Positions 30,337 to 37,293 of a stretch of 54,764 nt of DNA are shown here, piece by piece (the first letter of the stretch is position 1; every line of letters begins with the position of its first letter). The stretch lies in contig NZ_JAMWMR010000036.1 in the NCBI RefSeq assembly GCF_023887685.1, positions 1 through 54,764 of the forward strand. Direction: 5' to 3'. The position numbers and the translations under genes were made by a program. The stretch is from Streptomyces macrolidinus. Its GTDB lineage: Bacteria > Actinomycetota > Actinomycetes > Streptomycetales > Streptomycetaceae. Under the pieces are notes generated by a model that did no database searches, was not told the origin of the DNA, and saw only the letters and a list, made by a program, of their open reading frames with translations.

Positions 30337-32727
30337 CTAGCGCCTGTCGAACCGGGAGGGGTTCCTCGGGCCGCCGGTCTCCTTCCTCTTGGTGTGGACG
30401 ACCTTGATCGGCATGTTCTCCTCACGGAACGCCTTACGCGCGGCCTTGGCCACGTTCGGGTCGGAGAAGTGCCACTCGACCGCGAGTCCGCCGGACGCCT
30501 CCATCTGCCGCCGGGCCTCCGCGATGAACTTCTTCTTTCCGGAGCTGGTGAGCGATCCGTCCTTCTTCAGGAAGCTCTTGTAGCCGCTCTTGGCCTCCAG
30601 GAACGTCCGCCGACCGGAGTCCCAGCCGTCGAACTCCACGTCCGGCACCCCCTCCTTGGGGTGCGGCACGATGTACTCCTTGCCCCGCTTCACCCCGGAG
30701 ATCTGCTCCTGGTAGCGCAGCCAGGTCTCGTGCTTCCAGCCGGGCTTGGGGTTGCGGTAGCGGCTGCCCCAGTAGCCGTCGAACCCGTCGATGTCGCCGA
30801 GCTTCGGGTCCTTCAGGTCCTTGGCCCAGTCCGGGTCCTGGTAGTTGCGCGGGTCGCGGGTGTTGTTGCGCTTGGGGGCAGGCCACTTCTTCCGCTTCAG
30901 TTCGGCTTCCTTCGCCCGCTGCGGCTCCTCCGCCCGCTTCTTGGCGAGGTACGCGTCACGCTCCTGCTTGCGGGCCTCCTTCGCCTTGGCCTTGGCCTCC
31001 GCGTCGCAGCCGTCGGAAGCGAGGATCACCCGGGACGGGCCACCGGCCGCGAGGACGACTGTGCCGGAGCCGGAGCCGGAGCCGCCGAGTCCGCCGGCGA
31101 GACCGGGGGACGTGGGGATTCCCGTCGGGGACCCGAGCGCGATGACGCAGCCGGTCTTACGCGCCTGCAGCTCTGCCGCGTCGGCCGCCTCGTCGGCCTC
31201 CTTCGCCGCTCTGCGGGCCTCCTCGACATCGCCCGCCTTGGCGGCCCTGCGGGCGCGCTTCGCGGCGTCACCGGCCTTCTTGGCGGCGTTCGCGACCTTC
31301 TCGGCAATCCTGCCCGCCTTGCCGAGTTTGCTGAACTTCTGGGCGAGTTTCGCGAGGCCGTACCCGGGGATGGCGAGGGACCCGACGTTATAGATGACGT
31401 CGGCGACGGCCCGGGTCTTCTGCCCGTTGTTCCAGCGCTCGCGGACCTCGTCGCCGACGAACGCGTCGTCCAGGACCTTCACGACGGTCTTCTGCGTCGC
31501 TCTGCTCCACCCCTTGGTCGAGTCCCAGTAGTTGCCCTCGGACCAGTCGGCGCGGGCTTCCGTGGCGTCCTTCCACCACTTCTTGCCGAGCTGCTTGCCG
31601 TAGTTGCCGATGTCGACCCAGGTGTCGGGGTCGAAGAGCTGGACGCTGCCCTTGATGTCACCCCAGACTCCGTCGAGGCCGATGCCCTTGCCGACCTGGC
31701 CGGCCTGGTCCAAGCCGCACTTGAGAAGGCCGAAGCCGCTGCAGTCCCTGCCCTTCTTCTTGGACTGGGCGATCGCCTCCGGGCTGCAATCGGTGATGCC
31801 GAAGATCGCGCAGGCCTTCTGCTGCGCCTCCTCGTCCTCGGCCTTGTCCCCGCCGTCGGCTCCGCCCCCGGAGTCCCCGGAGTCGTCGTAATCGGCGGCC
31901 GGTTGGGTGTCGTACTCGGCCTCGGGCTCGCGACTGGTCTCGGGATCAGTGGCCTTGGGGTCACCGGGTTCGTGGTCCGGTGCCCGTGTCGTGCCGTCGG
32001 AGTCGCCCTGTCCGTCCGAGTCGTGGGCCTTCGTGTCGGGCCGCTTACCGGCTTCGGTCCGCGTACCGTCGCCGCTGTCGCCGCCGTCGCCGCAGTCGCC
32101 GTCACCGACGACCCGGCACACCTGCCGGCCCATCTTGGCGGCGATGTCCGTACTGACACCGGTGGCGACCAGGCCGACGATGATCGCCGCGACCAGAACG
32201 ATCAACCCGACGTATTCAAGGCTCGATTGGCCTCGGTCGCGCCGCCACGTGATCATGTACGGCAGCGAGAACGGCGGCTTGTCCTCCCGATCCACCTCAG
32301 GCAGCCGGAACCACGCGCGGCTCTCCTTCCGGGTCAGGAACCAGAGCACGAGCACCGGCAGGAAGAGCTGGGTGAATCCGCGCGCCGAACCGTTACCGAT
32401 GTTGGCGAGGGAGCCGAGAACGAACCATCCCTGTACGGCGAGCAATCCGAGCCACAGTCTGGGGCCGCCTGTCCAGGCCCGCCGCGAGAGTAACCACGCC
32501 ACCACACCCGGCGCGGCCCCGTACAGCGCGATACCGAGCAGCCGGGCGCCCATCACGTCCGCCGCGAGCGCCGAACCCAACAGGCCGAGGCCGCCCAACG
32601 CGGTTGCGGCGAACAGGACATGAATCAGCACCCGGGCCACACGCAGTGGGCTCGGCAGTGGTTGTCTCCCTCGATCGGGAGTCACCCCGGTGTCGCCGTA
32701 ACCGGATGCACCACTGAATGAGGACAA
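30337..32727 (-). CDS. Polymorphic toxin 2: paralogue of toxin 1 with prepilin motif and REase-5-like nuclease
   Basis: 796 aa from a TTG start. The four-TM leader and prepilin site align with toxin 1 without gaps (RRDRG|QSSLEYVG, Gly166, Glu171), and the C-terminal nuclease is nearly the same, with Asp700, Glu711 and Lys713. The middle differs: the linker is shorter and an extra Cys-rich segment (CAIFGITDCSPEA, then DCSGFGLLKCGL) precedes the GLDGVWGD block. The TTG has GGGGGAGG upstream and aligns codon for codon with the GTG of toxin 1; an ATG at 32814 is open but lies upstream of a terminator. No immunity gene follows before toxin 1, so it may rely on the shared Imm52 or on the coupled hypothetical. 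Confidence 0.83.
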   Translation of the reverse strand: MSSFSGASGYGDTGVTPDRGRQPLPSPLRVARVLIHVLFAATALGGLGLLGSALAADVMGARLLGIALYGAAPGVVAWLLSRRAWTGGPRLWLGLLAVQGWFVLGSLANIGNGSARGFTQLFLPVLVLWFLTRKESRAWFRLPEVDREDKPPFSLPYMITWRRDRGQSSLEYVGLIVLVAAIIVGLVATGVSTDIAAKMGRQVCRVVGDGDCGDGGDSGDGTRTEAGKRPDTKAHDSDGQGDSDGTTRAPDHEPGDPKATDPETSREPEAEYDTQPAADYDDSGDSGGGADGGDKAEDEEAQQKACAIFGITDCSPEAIAQSKKKGRDCSGFGLLKCGLDQAGQVGKGIGLDGVWGDIKGSVQLFDPDTWVDIGNYGKQLGKKWWKDATEARADWSEGNYWDSTKGWSRATQKTVVKVLDDAFVGDEVRERWNNGQKTRAVADVIYNVGSLAIPGYGLAKLAQKFSKLGKAGRIAEKVANAAKKAGDAAKRARRAAKAGDVEEARRAAKEADEAADAAELQARKTGCVIALGSPTGIPTSPGLAGGLGGSGSGSGTVVLAAGGPSRVILASDGCDAEAKAKAKEARKQERDAYLAKKRAEEPQRAKEAELKRKKWPAPKRNNTRDPRNYQDPDWAKDLKDPKLGDIDGFDGYWGSRYRNPKPGWKHETWLRYQEQISGVKRGKEYIVPHPKEGVPDVEFDGWDSGRRTFLEAKSGYKSFLKKDGSLTSSGKKKFIAEARRQMEASGGLAVEWHFSDPNVAKAARKAFREENMPIKVVHTKRKETGGPRNPSRFDRR

Positions 32728-32765
32728 CTCCGCCTCCCCCAAGGACGGTTGCAGGAAAGGAGGGC

Positions 32766-32792
32766 AGAAGGGGCGGCGTAGCCGCCCCTTCT
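32766..32792 (-). terminator. 12-bp stem-loop upstream of toxin 2
   Basis: AGAAGGGGCGGC, GTA, GCCGCCCCTTCT: perfect stem with a three-base loop. It separates the small-gene island from toxin 2 and rules against the longer ATG start of toxin 2. Confidence 0.85.
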
Positions 32793-32843
32793 CCGGTCGC
32801 CTCCTCCATGTCACCGACCATGCGGCCTGACGTTACGTCAGGG

Positions 32844-33050
32844 TCAAACGTGAGCCCCGGGGTCCACGTCCTCGCGGCAGCGGGGACAGCGGCAGGGCGG
32901 CCACCACAGGGTGTCCGGTACGGCGGCCTGGGCGGTGCCTTCGTGGACGCGGACCTGGTCCGGGCCGACGCGCTGTCCGTCCCGGTCGACGCGGTACGTG
33001 CGCAACTCGATGCGGGAGGCGCCCGGTTCGGGTGGCGTTCCGGCCCTCAT
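32844..33050 (-). CDS. Small 68-aa protein with CxC/CxxC motif
   Basis: Small protein with a C-terminal CRCPRC motif after WWPP, suggesting a metal-binding knuckle. The N-terminal part (ASRIELRTYRVDRDGQRVGPDQVRV) looks like two beta strands. The start overlaps the stop of the preceding zinc-ribbon gene as ATGA. It belongs to a run of tiny genes divergent from a GntR regulator, a layout I associate with remnants of Streptomyces integrating plasmids. No function assigned. Confidence 0.55.
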   Translation of the reverse strand: MRAGTPPEPGASRIELRTYRVDRDGQRVGPDQVRVHEGTAQAAVPDTLWWPPCRCPRCREDVDPGAHV

Positions 33051-33238
33051 GACTCGCCCTCCCCGGCCGGGAAGTACGGGGTGCACGCCTGGCAGGCGTA
33101 GAGGGTGAAGCCGGGGCCCGAGTTCTGGTGGACCGTGGCCACCGCGACGGGGTTGTCGGCGGTCGCCTCGCAGTGCACGCATACGGGGACGTGATCGCCG
33201 TGCGGCTGTGCGGGTCGGTTGGGCGGTGCCTCCCTCAT
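33047..33238 (-). CDS. Small 63-aa zinc-ribbon protein
   Basis: Contains CVHCEA and YACQACTPYFP, two CxxC knuckles about 27 residues apart, as in a zinc ribbon. The ATG at 33238 overlaps the stop of a 27-aa frame (ATGA) and its own stop overlaps the next gene (ATGA), so the three small frames appear translationally coupled. Similar tiny zinc-ribbon genes accompany GntR regulators in actinobacterial integrating elements. No function assigned. Confidence 0.55.
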   Translation of the reverse strand: MREAPPNRPAQPHGDHVPVCVHCEATADNPVAVATVHQNSGPGFTLYACQACTPYFPAGEGES

Positions 33239-33318
33239 GCCGCCACCCTTCGGTGGGTGCCGGTACCGGGTACGAAGACGTCCAGGACCCAGCAGGCCAT
33301 GGCGTGGATAATGCTCAC
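33235..33318 (-). CDS. Tiny 27-aa peptide, first of the coupled island genes
   Basis: Reads MSIIHAMACWVLDVFVPGTG followed by THRRVAA; GTG start with CGGAGG nine bases upstream and a stop overlapping the next start (ATGA). The WxLDVFxPGTGxHR pattern resembles the start of short proteins beside GntR (KorSA-like) regulators in Streptomyces mobile elements. It may be a leader peptide or a shortened form of a longer protein. Confidence 0.4.
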   Translation of the reverse strand: MSIIHAMACWVLDVFVPGTGTHRRVAA

Positions 33319-33512
33319 TGTCGTCAACCTCCGAGTGGTTGATGGCCATGCCCCCGGACGGCGCCTACCGTCGCGGGGGTCTTCTGTTGCCCCTGACTGT
33401 ACTCAACTTTCTACGTCTTCCTACCCCTTACTCTGCTTACCCTTCCTTCCACTTCTGCTCACGTGATATCTCGCTCTATGTTGACCTGAGCTGACCCTTT
33501 ACGCTCCCTTGC

Positions 33513-33776
33513 ATGATCGAGATTGACCGGGAGAGCATCATCCCGATGTACGTGCAACTGGCATCCGTCTTGCGTGAGCGGATCCGACGCGGCGAGATCC
33601 CGGTTGGCCGACGCATCCCGTCTCAGTACGAACTGGAGCAGGAGTTGGGCGGATCGGTCAGCCGCCGAACCATCCAGTCCGCTATCGACCTGCTCCGGGA
33701 AGAGGGAATCCTTCAAGGAGTCCAGGGCAAGGGCGTGTTCGTCATCGCCATGCCCACCGACGCGTCCGACGGCTGA
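33513..33776 (+). CDS. GntR-family regulator (short, KorSA-like)
   Basis: 87-aa protein containing little beyond a GntR winged helix: IPMYVQLASVLRERIRRGEIPVGRRIPSQYELEQELGGSVSRRTIQSAIDLLREEGILQGVQGKGVFV. There is no effector-binding domain. Short GntR proteins of this kind control transfer functions of Streptomyces integrating plasmids (KorSA of pSAM2). It is divergent from three tiny coupled genes. Codon use and the upstream 190 bases are less GC-rich than the surroundings, suggesting acquisition. No Shine-Dalgarno sequence is seen, and TACGCT ends seven bases before the ATG, so it may be leaderless. Confidence 0.85.
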   Translation: MIEIDRESIIPMYVQLASVLRERIRRGEIPVGRRIPSQYELEQELGGSVSRRTIQSAIDLLREEGILQGVQGKGVFVIAMPTDASDG

Positions 33777-33792
33777 AGGTCCGCATACGACG

Positions 33793-33838
33793 ACCGGGGC
33801 CCGCCCCTCGCCTGTGATGGCGTGGGACGGGCCCCGGT
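33793..33838. terminator. Long stem-loop between convergent GntR and OmpA-like genes
   Basis: ACCGGGGCCCG (33793-33803) pairs with 33828-33838, with further pairing inside the loop. It separates two convergent stops. Confidence 0.8.
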
Positions 33839-33863
33839 GGGTTCCCGTGTCGTACGGACCGCG

Positions 33864-34511
33864 TCAGTTACCGCTCGCGTTGCCGCGCGGGAAGGAGATC
33901 TCCACGCGTCGGTTCTTCTTGCGGCCTTCCTCGGTCGAGTTCTCGGCAACCGGGAACTGCTCGGCGTAGCCCCGGATCTCGAACTGGATCGACGGGTCGT
34001 TCAACTCCCTGTCGAGCACCTTCTGTACTGCGTTGGCCCGGTCCTTGGACAGCACCATGCCGTGAGCGTGGCTTCCGAGGTTGTCGGTGAACCCGAAGAC
34101 GCGGACCGTCTTCGAGCCCTGCTTCTTGATCTCGGCGGCGACATCCGCGATACGCGAGTTCGCTGCGCCGTTGAGCTTCGCGCTGTCCTTGTCGAAGAGG
34201 ACTTCGGACTGGAGCGCGAACTTCACGTCGGCGTTGGTGTCCTCGCGACGTTCCTCACCGCCGAGGTCTTCGACCACGGACTTGATGTCCAGCACCTTCG
34301 GCGGGGCGAGTTGAGCTCCGGAAGGGAGCTTGAGGCCGGGGGCACTCGGGTCCACCTTGACCGGCGGCTCGGCCGAGGCCGACGGGTAGGGGTTGTCGTC
34401 CGCGAGGGCGTGCGGGGCGACCGAGAGACCGAGGGCGATTGCTCCCGCGAGTACGGCTGCCGCCGAACGCGCGTGTGCCCGCCGGGTACGGGATGCGGTG
34501 GCAGCGCTCAT
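33864..34511 (-). CDS. Secreted OmpA-domain protein of the Tad locus
   Basis: 215 aa with an N-terminal signal peptide (ARSAAAVLAGAIALGLSVAPHALA) and a C-terminal OmpA peptidoglycan-binding domain (about 100-210): VLFDKDSAKLNGAANSRIADVAAEIKKQ, FGFTDNLGSHAHGMVLSKDRANAV, and the final EEGRKKNRRVEISF. In a Gram-positive it would anchor the pilus or its toxins to peptidoglycan. The start overlaps the stop of the upstream lipoprotein gene by one base (TGATG), so the pair is coupled. Confidence 0.88.
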   Translation of the reverse strand: MSAATASRTRRAHARSAAAVLAGAIALGLSVAPHALADDNPYPSASAEPPVKVDPSAPGLKLPSGAQLAPPKVLDIKSVVEDLGGEERREDTNADVKFALQSEVLFDKDSAKLNGAANSRIADVAAEIKKQGSKTVRVFGFTDNLGSHAHGMVLSKDRANAVQKVLDRELNDPSIQFEIRGYAEQFPVAENSTEEGRKKNRRVEISFPRGNASGN

Positions 34512-35101
34512 CAGGAGATCTCAATCGGGGCGTTGGGGAAGCCGGGGAACTGGAGGTCGACCTTGGTGGTGGACTCCGGAGGGGCCGGGAACTGGGCGAA
34601 GAACGGCAGCGTTTCACCAGCGCGGATGCTGGACGCGTACTTAGTCGTGGTCAGGGGACGATTGTCCGTGTCGCGCAGAACGTAGTAGCGCTTCTTCTCC
34701 TTGGAGTCCACCAACGTCATACCGGCCAGAGACGCCCCGGTTGCCTTGACATCGGATTCGGTGCCACTCCACTGAACCGGCGTAGTGAAGAACTTGTCAC
34801 CTGTGTTCTTGAACTCGCCGCTCACCGTCACGAAGCCGCCCTCGTCACGGGTCACCGAGTACAGCACCATTTCGATGCCCGGGGCGCTGCCCTTGAGAGT
34901 GGCGATGGCTTTGCTGGTGTCCGGCAGGGTCTTGCCGCCGTCGCTCTTGCCATTGTCCCCGGCAGGCTTCTCGGACGCGGCGTTAGTCGGCTTCTTGCTG
35001 CCGTCATCGCTGTTGCAAGCAGTCACCGAGACAGCCAGTGCGGCGGCCAGGACGGCCGCCGCCCCAGCCCGGCGCAGCTTCCCTACGTGCCGAATCATCA
35101 T
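34511..35101 (-). CDS. Tad-locus lipoprotein
   Basis: 196 aa with a lipoprotein signal: a basic N-terminus, hydrophobic core and lipobox VTAC (Cys29). A Ser/Lys/Asp-rich linker follows, then an Ig-like beta domain (LYSVTRDEGGFVTVSGEFKNTGDKFFTTPVQWSG ... FPAPPESTTKVDLQFPGFPNAPIEI) that resembles extracytoplasmic DUF4352/telomeric-repeat-like beta sandwiches. Probably a pilus-assembly accessory on the outer membrane face. It is co-transcribed with the OmpA-like gene. Confidence 0.75.
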   Translation of the reverse strand: MMIRHVGKLRRAGAAAVLAAALAVSVTACNSDDGSKKPTNAASEKPAGDNGKSDGGKTLPDTSKAIATLKGSAPGIEMVLYSVTRDEGGFVTVSGEFKNTGDKFFTTPVQWSGTESDVKATGASLAGMTLVDSKEKKRYYVLRDTDNRPLTTTKYASSIRAGETLPFFAQFPAPPESTTKVDLQFPGFPNAPIEIS

Positions 35102-35131
35102 GAGTCGCTAGTCCTTCGTGTTCGCTCGCGG

Positions 35132-35788
35132 TCAGTGCTCGGCCAGCCGGACGCGGAAGAGGTCCGACAGGTCTGGCAGAAGGTCCTTGTGGGCGGGATC
35201 GATGATCCAGTCCTTGCCGTCGCACTGGATCGTGCCCGGGGACGGCTTCTCGTCTCCCTTGCCGGGCTCCTCGCCTTGATCTCCCGGCTGCTGCGCCTCT
35301 TCGTCGGGCTTGAAGCTACAGAGAGGTTCGACGATGGCGGTGGCGCGGGCCTTCGCGCGCTTGTTCTCCGTACCGGGCAGTGCGCTCTTGCCCACCGTCT
35401 TCTGGGTCTCCAGCTCGACGGTGAAGCCCCAACGGCCGTCCTGGAGCTTGTCGCAGTGGAATGTGTCAGGGTCAGTCCGCGCACCGTTCCGCGCGGCGAA
35501 GCGAAGAGCTTCGTCGCAACCGGACATCGTCCCCGGCGGATCGCCCTTGAGGAAGTCCTCCAGGTAGCCACCGTCGAAGGCATGCTCCAGGAATCCGGTC
35601 TTGAGCCCGTCCCTGGACTCCATGGCCGCAGCCAGGGCCGCGGAGTCGGCCGCCGTCTGCGCCTCGTTGCGCCGGATGTCGGCCTTGCCGAACACGAAGT
35701 AGAGCAACGCAAGGAAGAGCAGACCGACCACCACTGTGATGTACAGCGGTGCGGCCTGCCCTTCCTCGCTGCGAGTCAATCGACTCAT
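35132..35788 (-). CDS. TadG-like pilus assembly protein
   Basis: 218 aa with one N-terminal TM helix (EEGQAAPLYITVVVGLLFLALLYFVFGKADIRRNEAQTAADSAALAAA), the standard start of TadG/Flp-associated proteins. The segment EEGQAAPLYI is prepilin-like but lacks Glu at +5, so it is probably not processed. The extracytoplasmic part contains several Cys (GCDEALR, FHCDKLQ, LCSFKPD, IQCDGKDW) that may form disulfides. The ATG overlaps the Flp pilin stop by one base (TGATG). Confidence 0.8.
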   Translation of the reverse strand: MSRLTRSEEGQAAPLYITVVVGLLFLALLYFVFGKADIRRNEAQTAADSAALAAAMESRDGLKTGFLEHAFDGGYLEDFLKGDPPGTMSGCDEALRFAARNGARTDPDTFHCDKLQDGRWGFTVELETQKTVGKSALPGTENKRAKARATAIVEPLCSFKPDEEAQQPGDQGEEPGKGDEKPSPGTIQCDGKDWIIDPAHKDLLPDLSDLFRVRLAEH

Positions 35789-36024
35789 CAGCTGTCCAGG
35801 ACCTCGTTGATCTTGTCCTTGAACTTGTTGGCGATGGTCTCGCCCATGTCCGTGTTCAGCAGCGCAACGATGATCGCCACGACCAGGATCGTGATGCCGA
35901 CGTACTCGATCGCGCCCTGACCCTGGTCCCGGCGCGCCTTCATCTTCTCGACGCGGGTGTTCGCCCAGGTGCCGATGTAGACCTTGGTGTTGGTGGCGGC
36001 CTTGAGAGCGGCGTCCTTCATCAT
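35788..36024 (-). CDS. flp: Flp-type major pilin
   Basis: 78-aa class III prepilin. A 35-residue basic leader ends RRDQG|QGAIEYVG, with cleavage after Gly35 and Glu40 at +5; the hydrophobic core ITILVVAIIVALLNTDMG follows and a short charged tail KFKDKINEVLDS ends the protein. The mature pilin is about 43 residues, typical of Flp. Processing is expected by the prepilin peptidase at the left end of the locus. GGAGGGG precedes the ATG. Its 248-base upstream region carries GGGCCCA boxes. Confidence 0.92.
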   Translation of the reverse strand: MMKDAALKAATNTKVYIGTWANTRVEKMKARRDQGQGAIEYVGITILVVAIIVALLNTDMGETIANKFKDKINEVLDS

Positions 36025-36169
36025 GGTGTTCCCCTCCAGGTTCGGCCGACCGCACGCCGGCCGACTCTGTTACGTACGAAGTCTGTGTGCCGTTCGCGTT
36101 ACCGGCTTCCTCCTGGCCGGTCTCGCTGGCGACACCAGAAACGTACGTCGGGGAACGCCTCTCCCACAT

Positions 36170-36252
36170 GGGTCCCAGGGCCCAACGGCGGGCCCAACCT
36201 CGGAGTTGGGCCTCGGCACGGGCGCGATGGGGCCGCGGGCCCCAAGGGCCCA
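36170..36252 (-). promoter_or_regulatory. GGGCCCA box cluster upstream of the flp pilin gene
   Basis: GGGTCCCA (36170), GGGCCCA (36178), GGGCCCA (36190) with spacings of 8 and 12 bases, plus weaker copies GGGCCT (36208), GGGCCC (36237) and GGGCCCA (36246). The 8/12 spacing is the same as at 48681-48707. Confidence 0.55.
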
Positions 36253-36272
36253 GGCCCCGGCGAGACATGTGG

Positions 36273-37271
36273 TCAACCACGGCCCTGGCCCCCTCGCGCC
36301 GCCCGGTTCCAGAGGGCGATGGCCTCGCCGCGGCTCTGGGCGTTCAGCTTGGCGAAGATGCGGTTGATGTGGTTCTTCACGGTCTTCTGGCTGATGAAGC
36401 AGGTGGCGGCGATCTGCTGGTTGGTCATGCCTGACGCAATCAGCTCCATCACCTCCACCTCTCGTTGACTCAGCTCTCCGAGCAGTGCTTCGGCCCCAGC
36501 GGACGCAGGGGAACCCGGAGACGAATGTGCCACATCTGCTTGCCCACGCGACGGCATGGCAGCAAATTGACGCGCATTCAACTCCCTTGCCGGATACGTC
36601 ATCGGGTGCGTCGGGGTGTGAGCCGGAGCCTGAACCACAGGTTGCGGCGGCGCGGGAACTGCCTGATATCCGGGCCCGTTGAAGGCCGTCCCCAACCCTT
36701 CGGGCAGCGGGCTGCCCCCGCCGGGAGGCGCCCCTCGCAGACTGTCGAGCAGCGCACTGGAGGCCGTAGGCGTCAGATGGGCCCGGCCCGTCTTGATGTC
36801 CCGTACTGCCGCGACGAGTTGGTCGGCGGTGAACTCGCCGTGCACCAGATAGCCGCCCGCCCCGAGGCGCAGCGCCTCGCGGACGATCTCGGCCTCTCTG
36901 CTGTACGTCATCATCAACACGGGTGCGATCCGCACGAGATGCGGCAGGGCGGAGATGCCGTCCACGCCGGGCATACGCACATCCAACAGGACGACGTCCG
37001 GGCGGTACTGGGCTGCCAGTTCGTACGCCTGACGGCCGTCGGCGGCCTCGGCCACGACCTCCAGGTCCTGGCGGCCGGAGAGCAGCGCGGTCAGTCCGGC
37101 TCGTACGACCGGGTTGTCGTCGGCGACGACCACCCGCAGCGGTGGGGCGGGCGGTGCCTCGGCGAACGGCGGGAACGCCGGGATGTCCTGGGCCGGTGTG
37201 CCGGGGTATCCGGCAGGTGCCGCCACGGGTGGGGGAAGCGGCCCCGGTTCGGGGAACGTGTCGTCCGACAT
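36273..37271 (-). CDS. LuxR/NarL-type response regulator of the Tad locus
   Basis: 332-aa two-component regulator. Residues 1-44 are a Pro-rich extension. The receiver domain (about 45-160) has phospho-acceptor Asp97 in VVLLDVRMPG with a conserved acidic pair VVADDNP. A flexible Pro-rich linker of about 100 residues joins the LuxR HTH (about 260-325): LSQREVEVMELIASGMTNQQIAATCFISQKTVKNHINRIFAKL. The start has GAGAGGAGG upstream. It lies 22 bases after the sensor kinase and immediately before the flp promoter region, so it probably controls the pilus genes. Confidence 0.9.
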   Translation of the reverse strand: MSDDTFPEPGPLPPPVAAPAGYPGTPAQDIPAFPPFAEAPPAPPLRVVVADDNPVVRAGLTALLSGRQDLEVVAEAADGRQAYELAAQYRPDVVLLDVRMPGVDGISALPHLVRIAPVLMMTYSREAEIVREALRLGAGGYLVHGEFTADQLVAAVRDIKTGRAHLTPTASSALLDSLRGAPPGGGSPLPEGLGTAFNGPGYQAVPAPPQPVVQAPAHTPTHPMTYPARELNARQFAAMPSRGQADVAHSSPGSPASAGAEALLGELSQREVEVMELIASGMTNQQIAATCFISQKTVKNHINRIFAKLNAQSRGEAIALWNRAARGGQGRG

Positions 37272-37293
37272 GTGCGGCCTCCTCTCAGATGGT

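Noticed and set aside
27870..32493. Two plus-strand open frames of about 740-780 codons across the toxin genes
   Set aside because: Composition is the reverse-complement shadow of the toxin codons; no ribosome-binding sites or recognisable domains.
32728..32814. Longer ATG start for toxin 2 (29 extra residues)
   Set aside because: The extension is encoded by a perfect terminator hairpin, and the TTG start aligns with the start of toxin 1 and has a strong ribosome-binding site.
32813..33840. Attachment sites or direct repeats bounding the GntR island
   Set aside because: I searched both edges by eye and found terminators but no matching direct repeats, integrase or tRNA gene.
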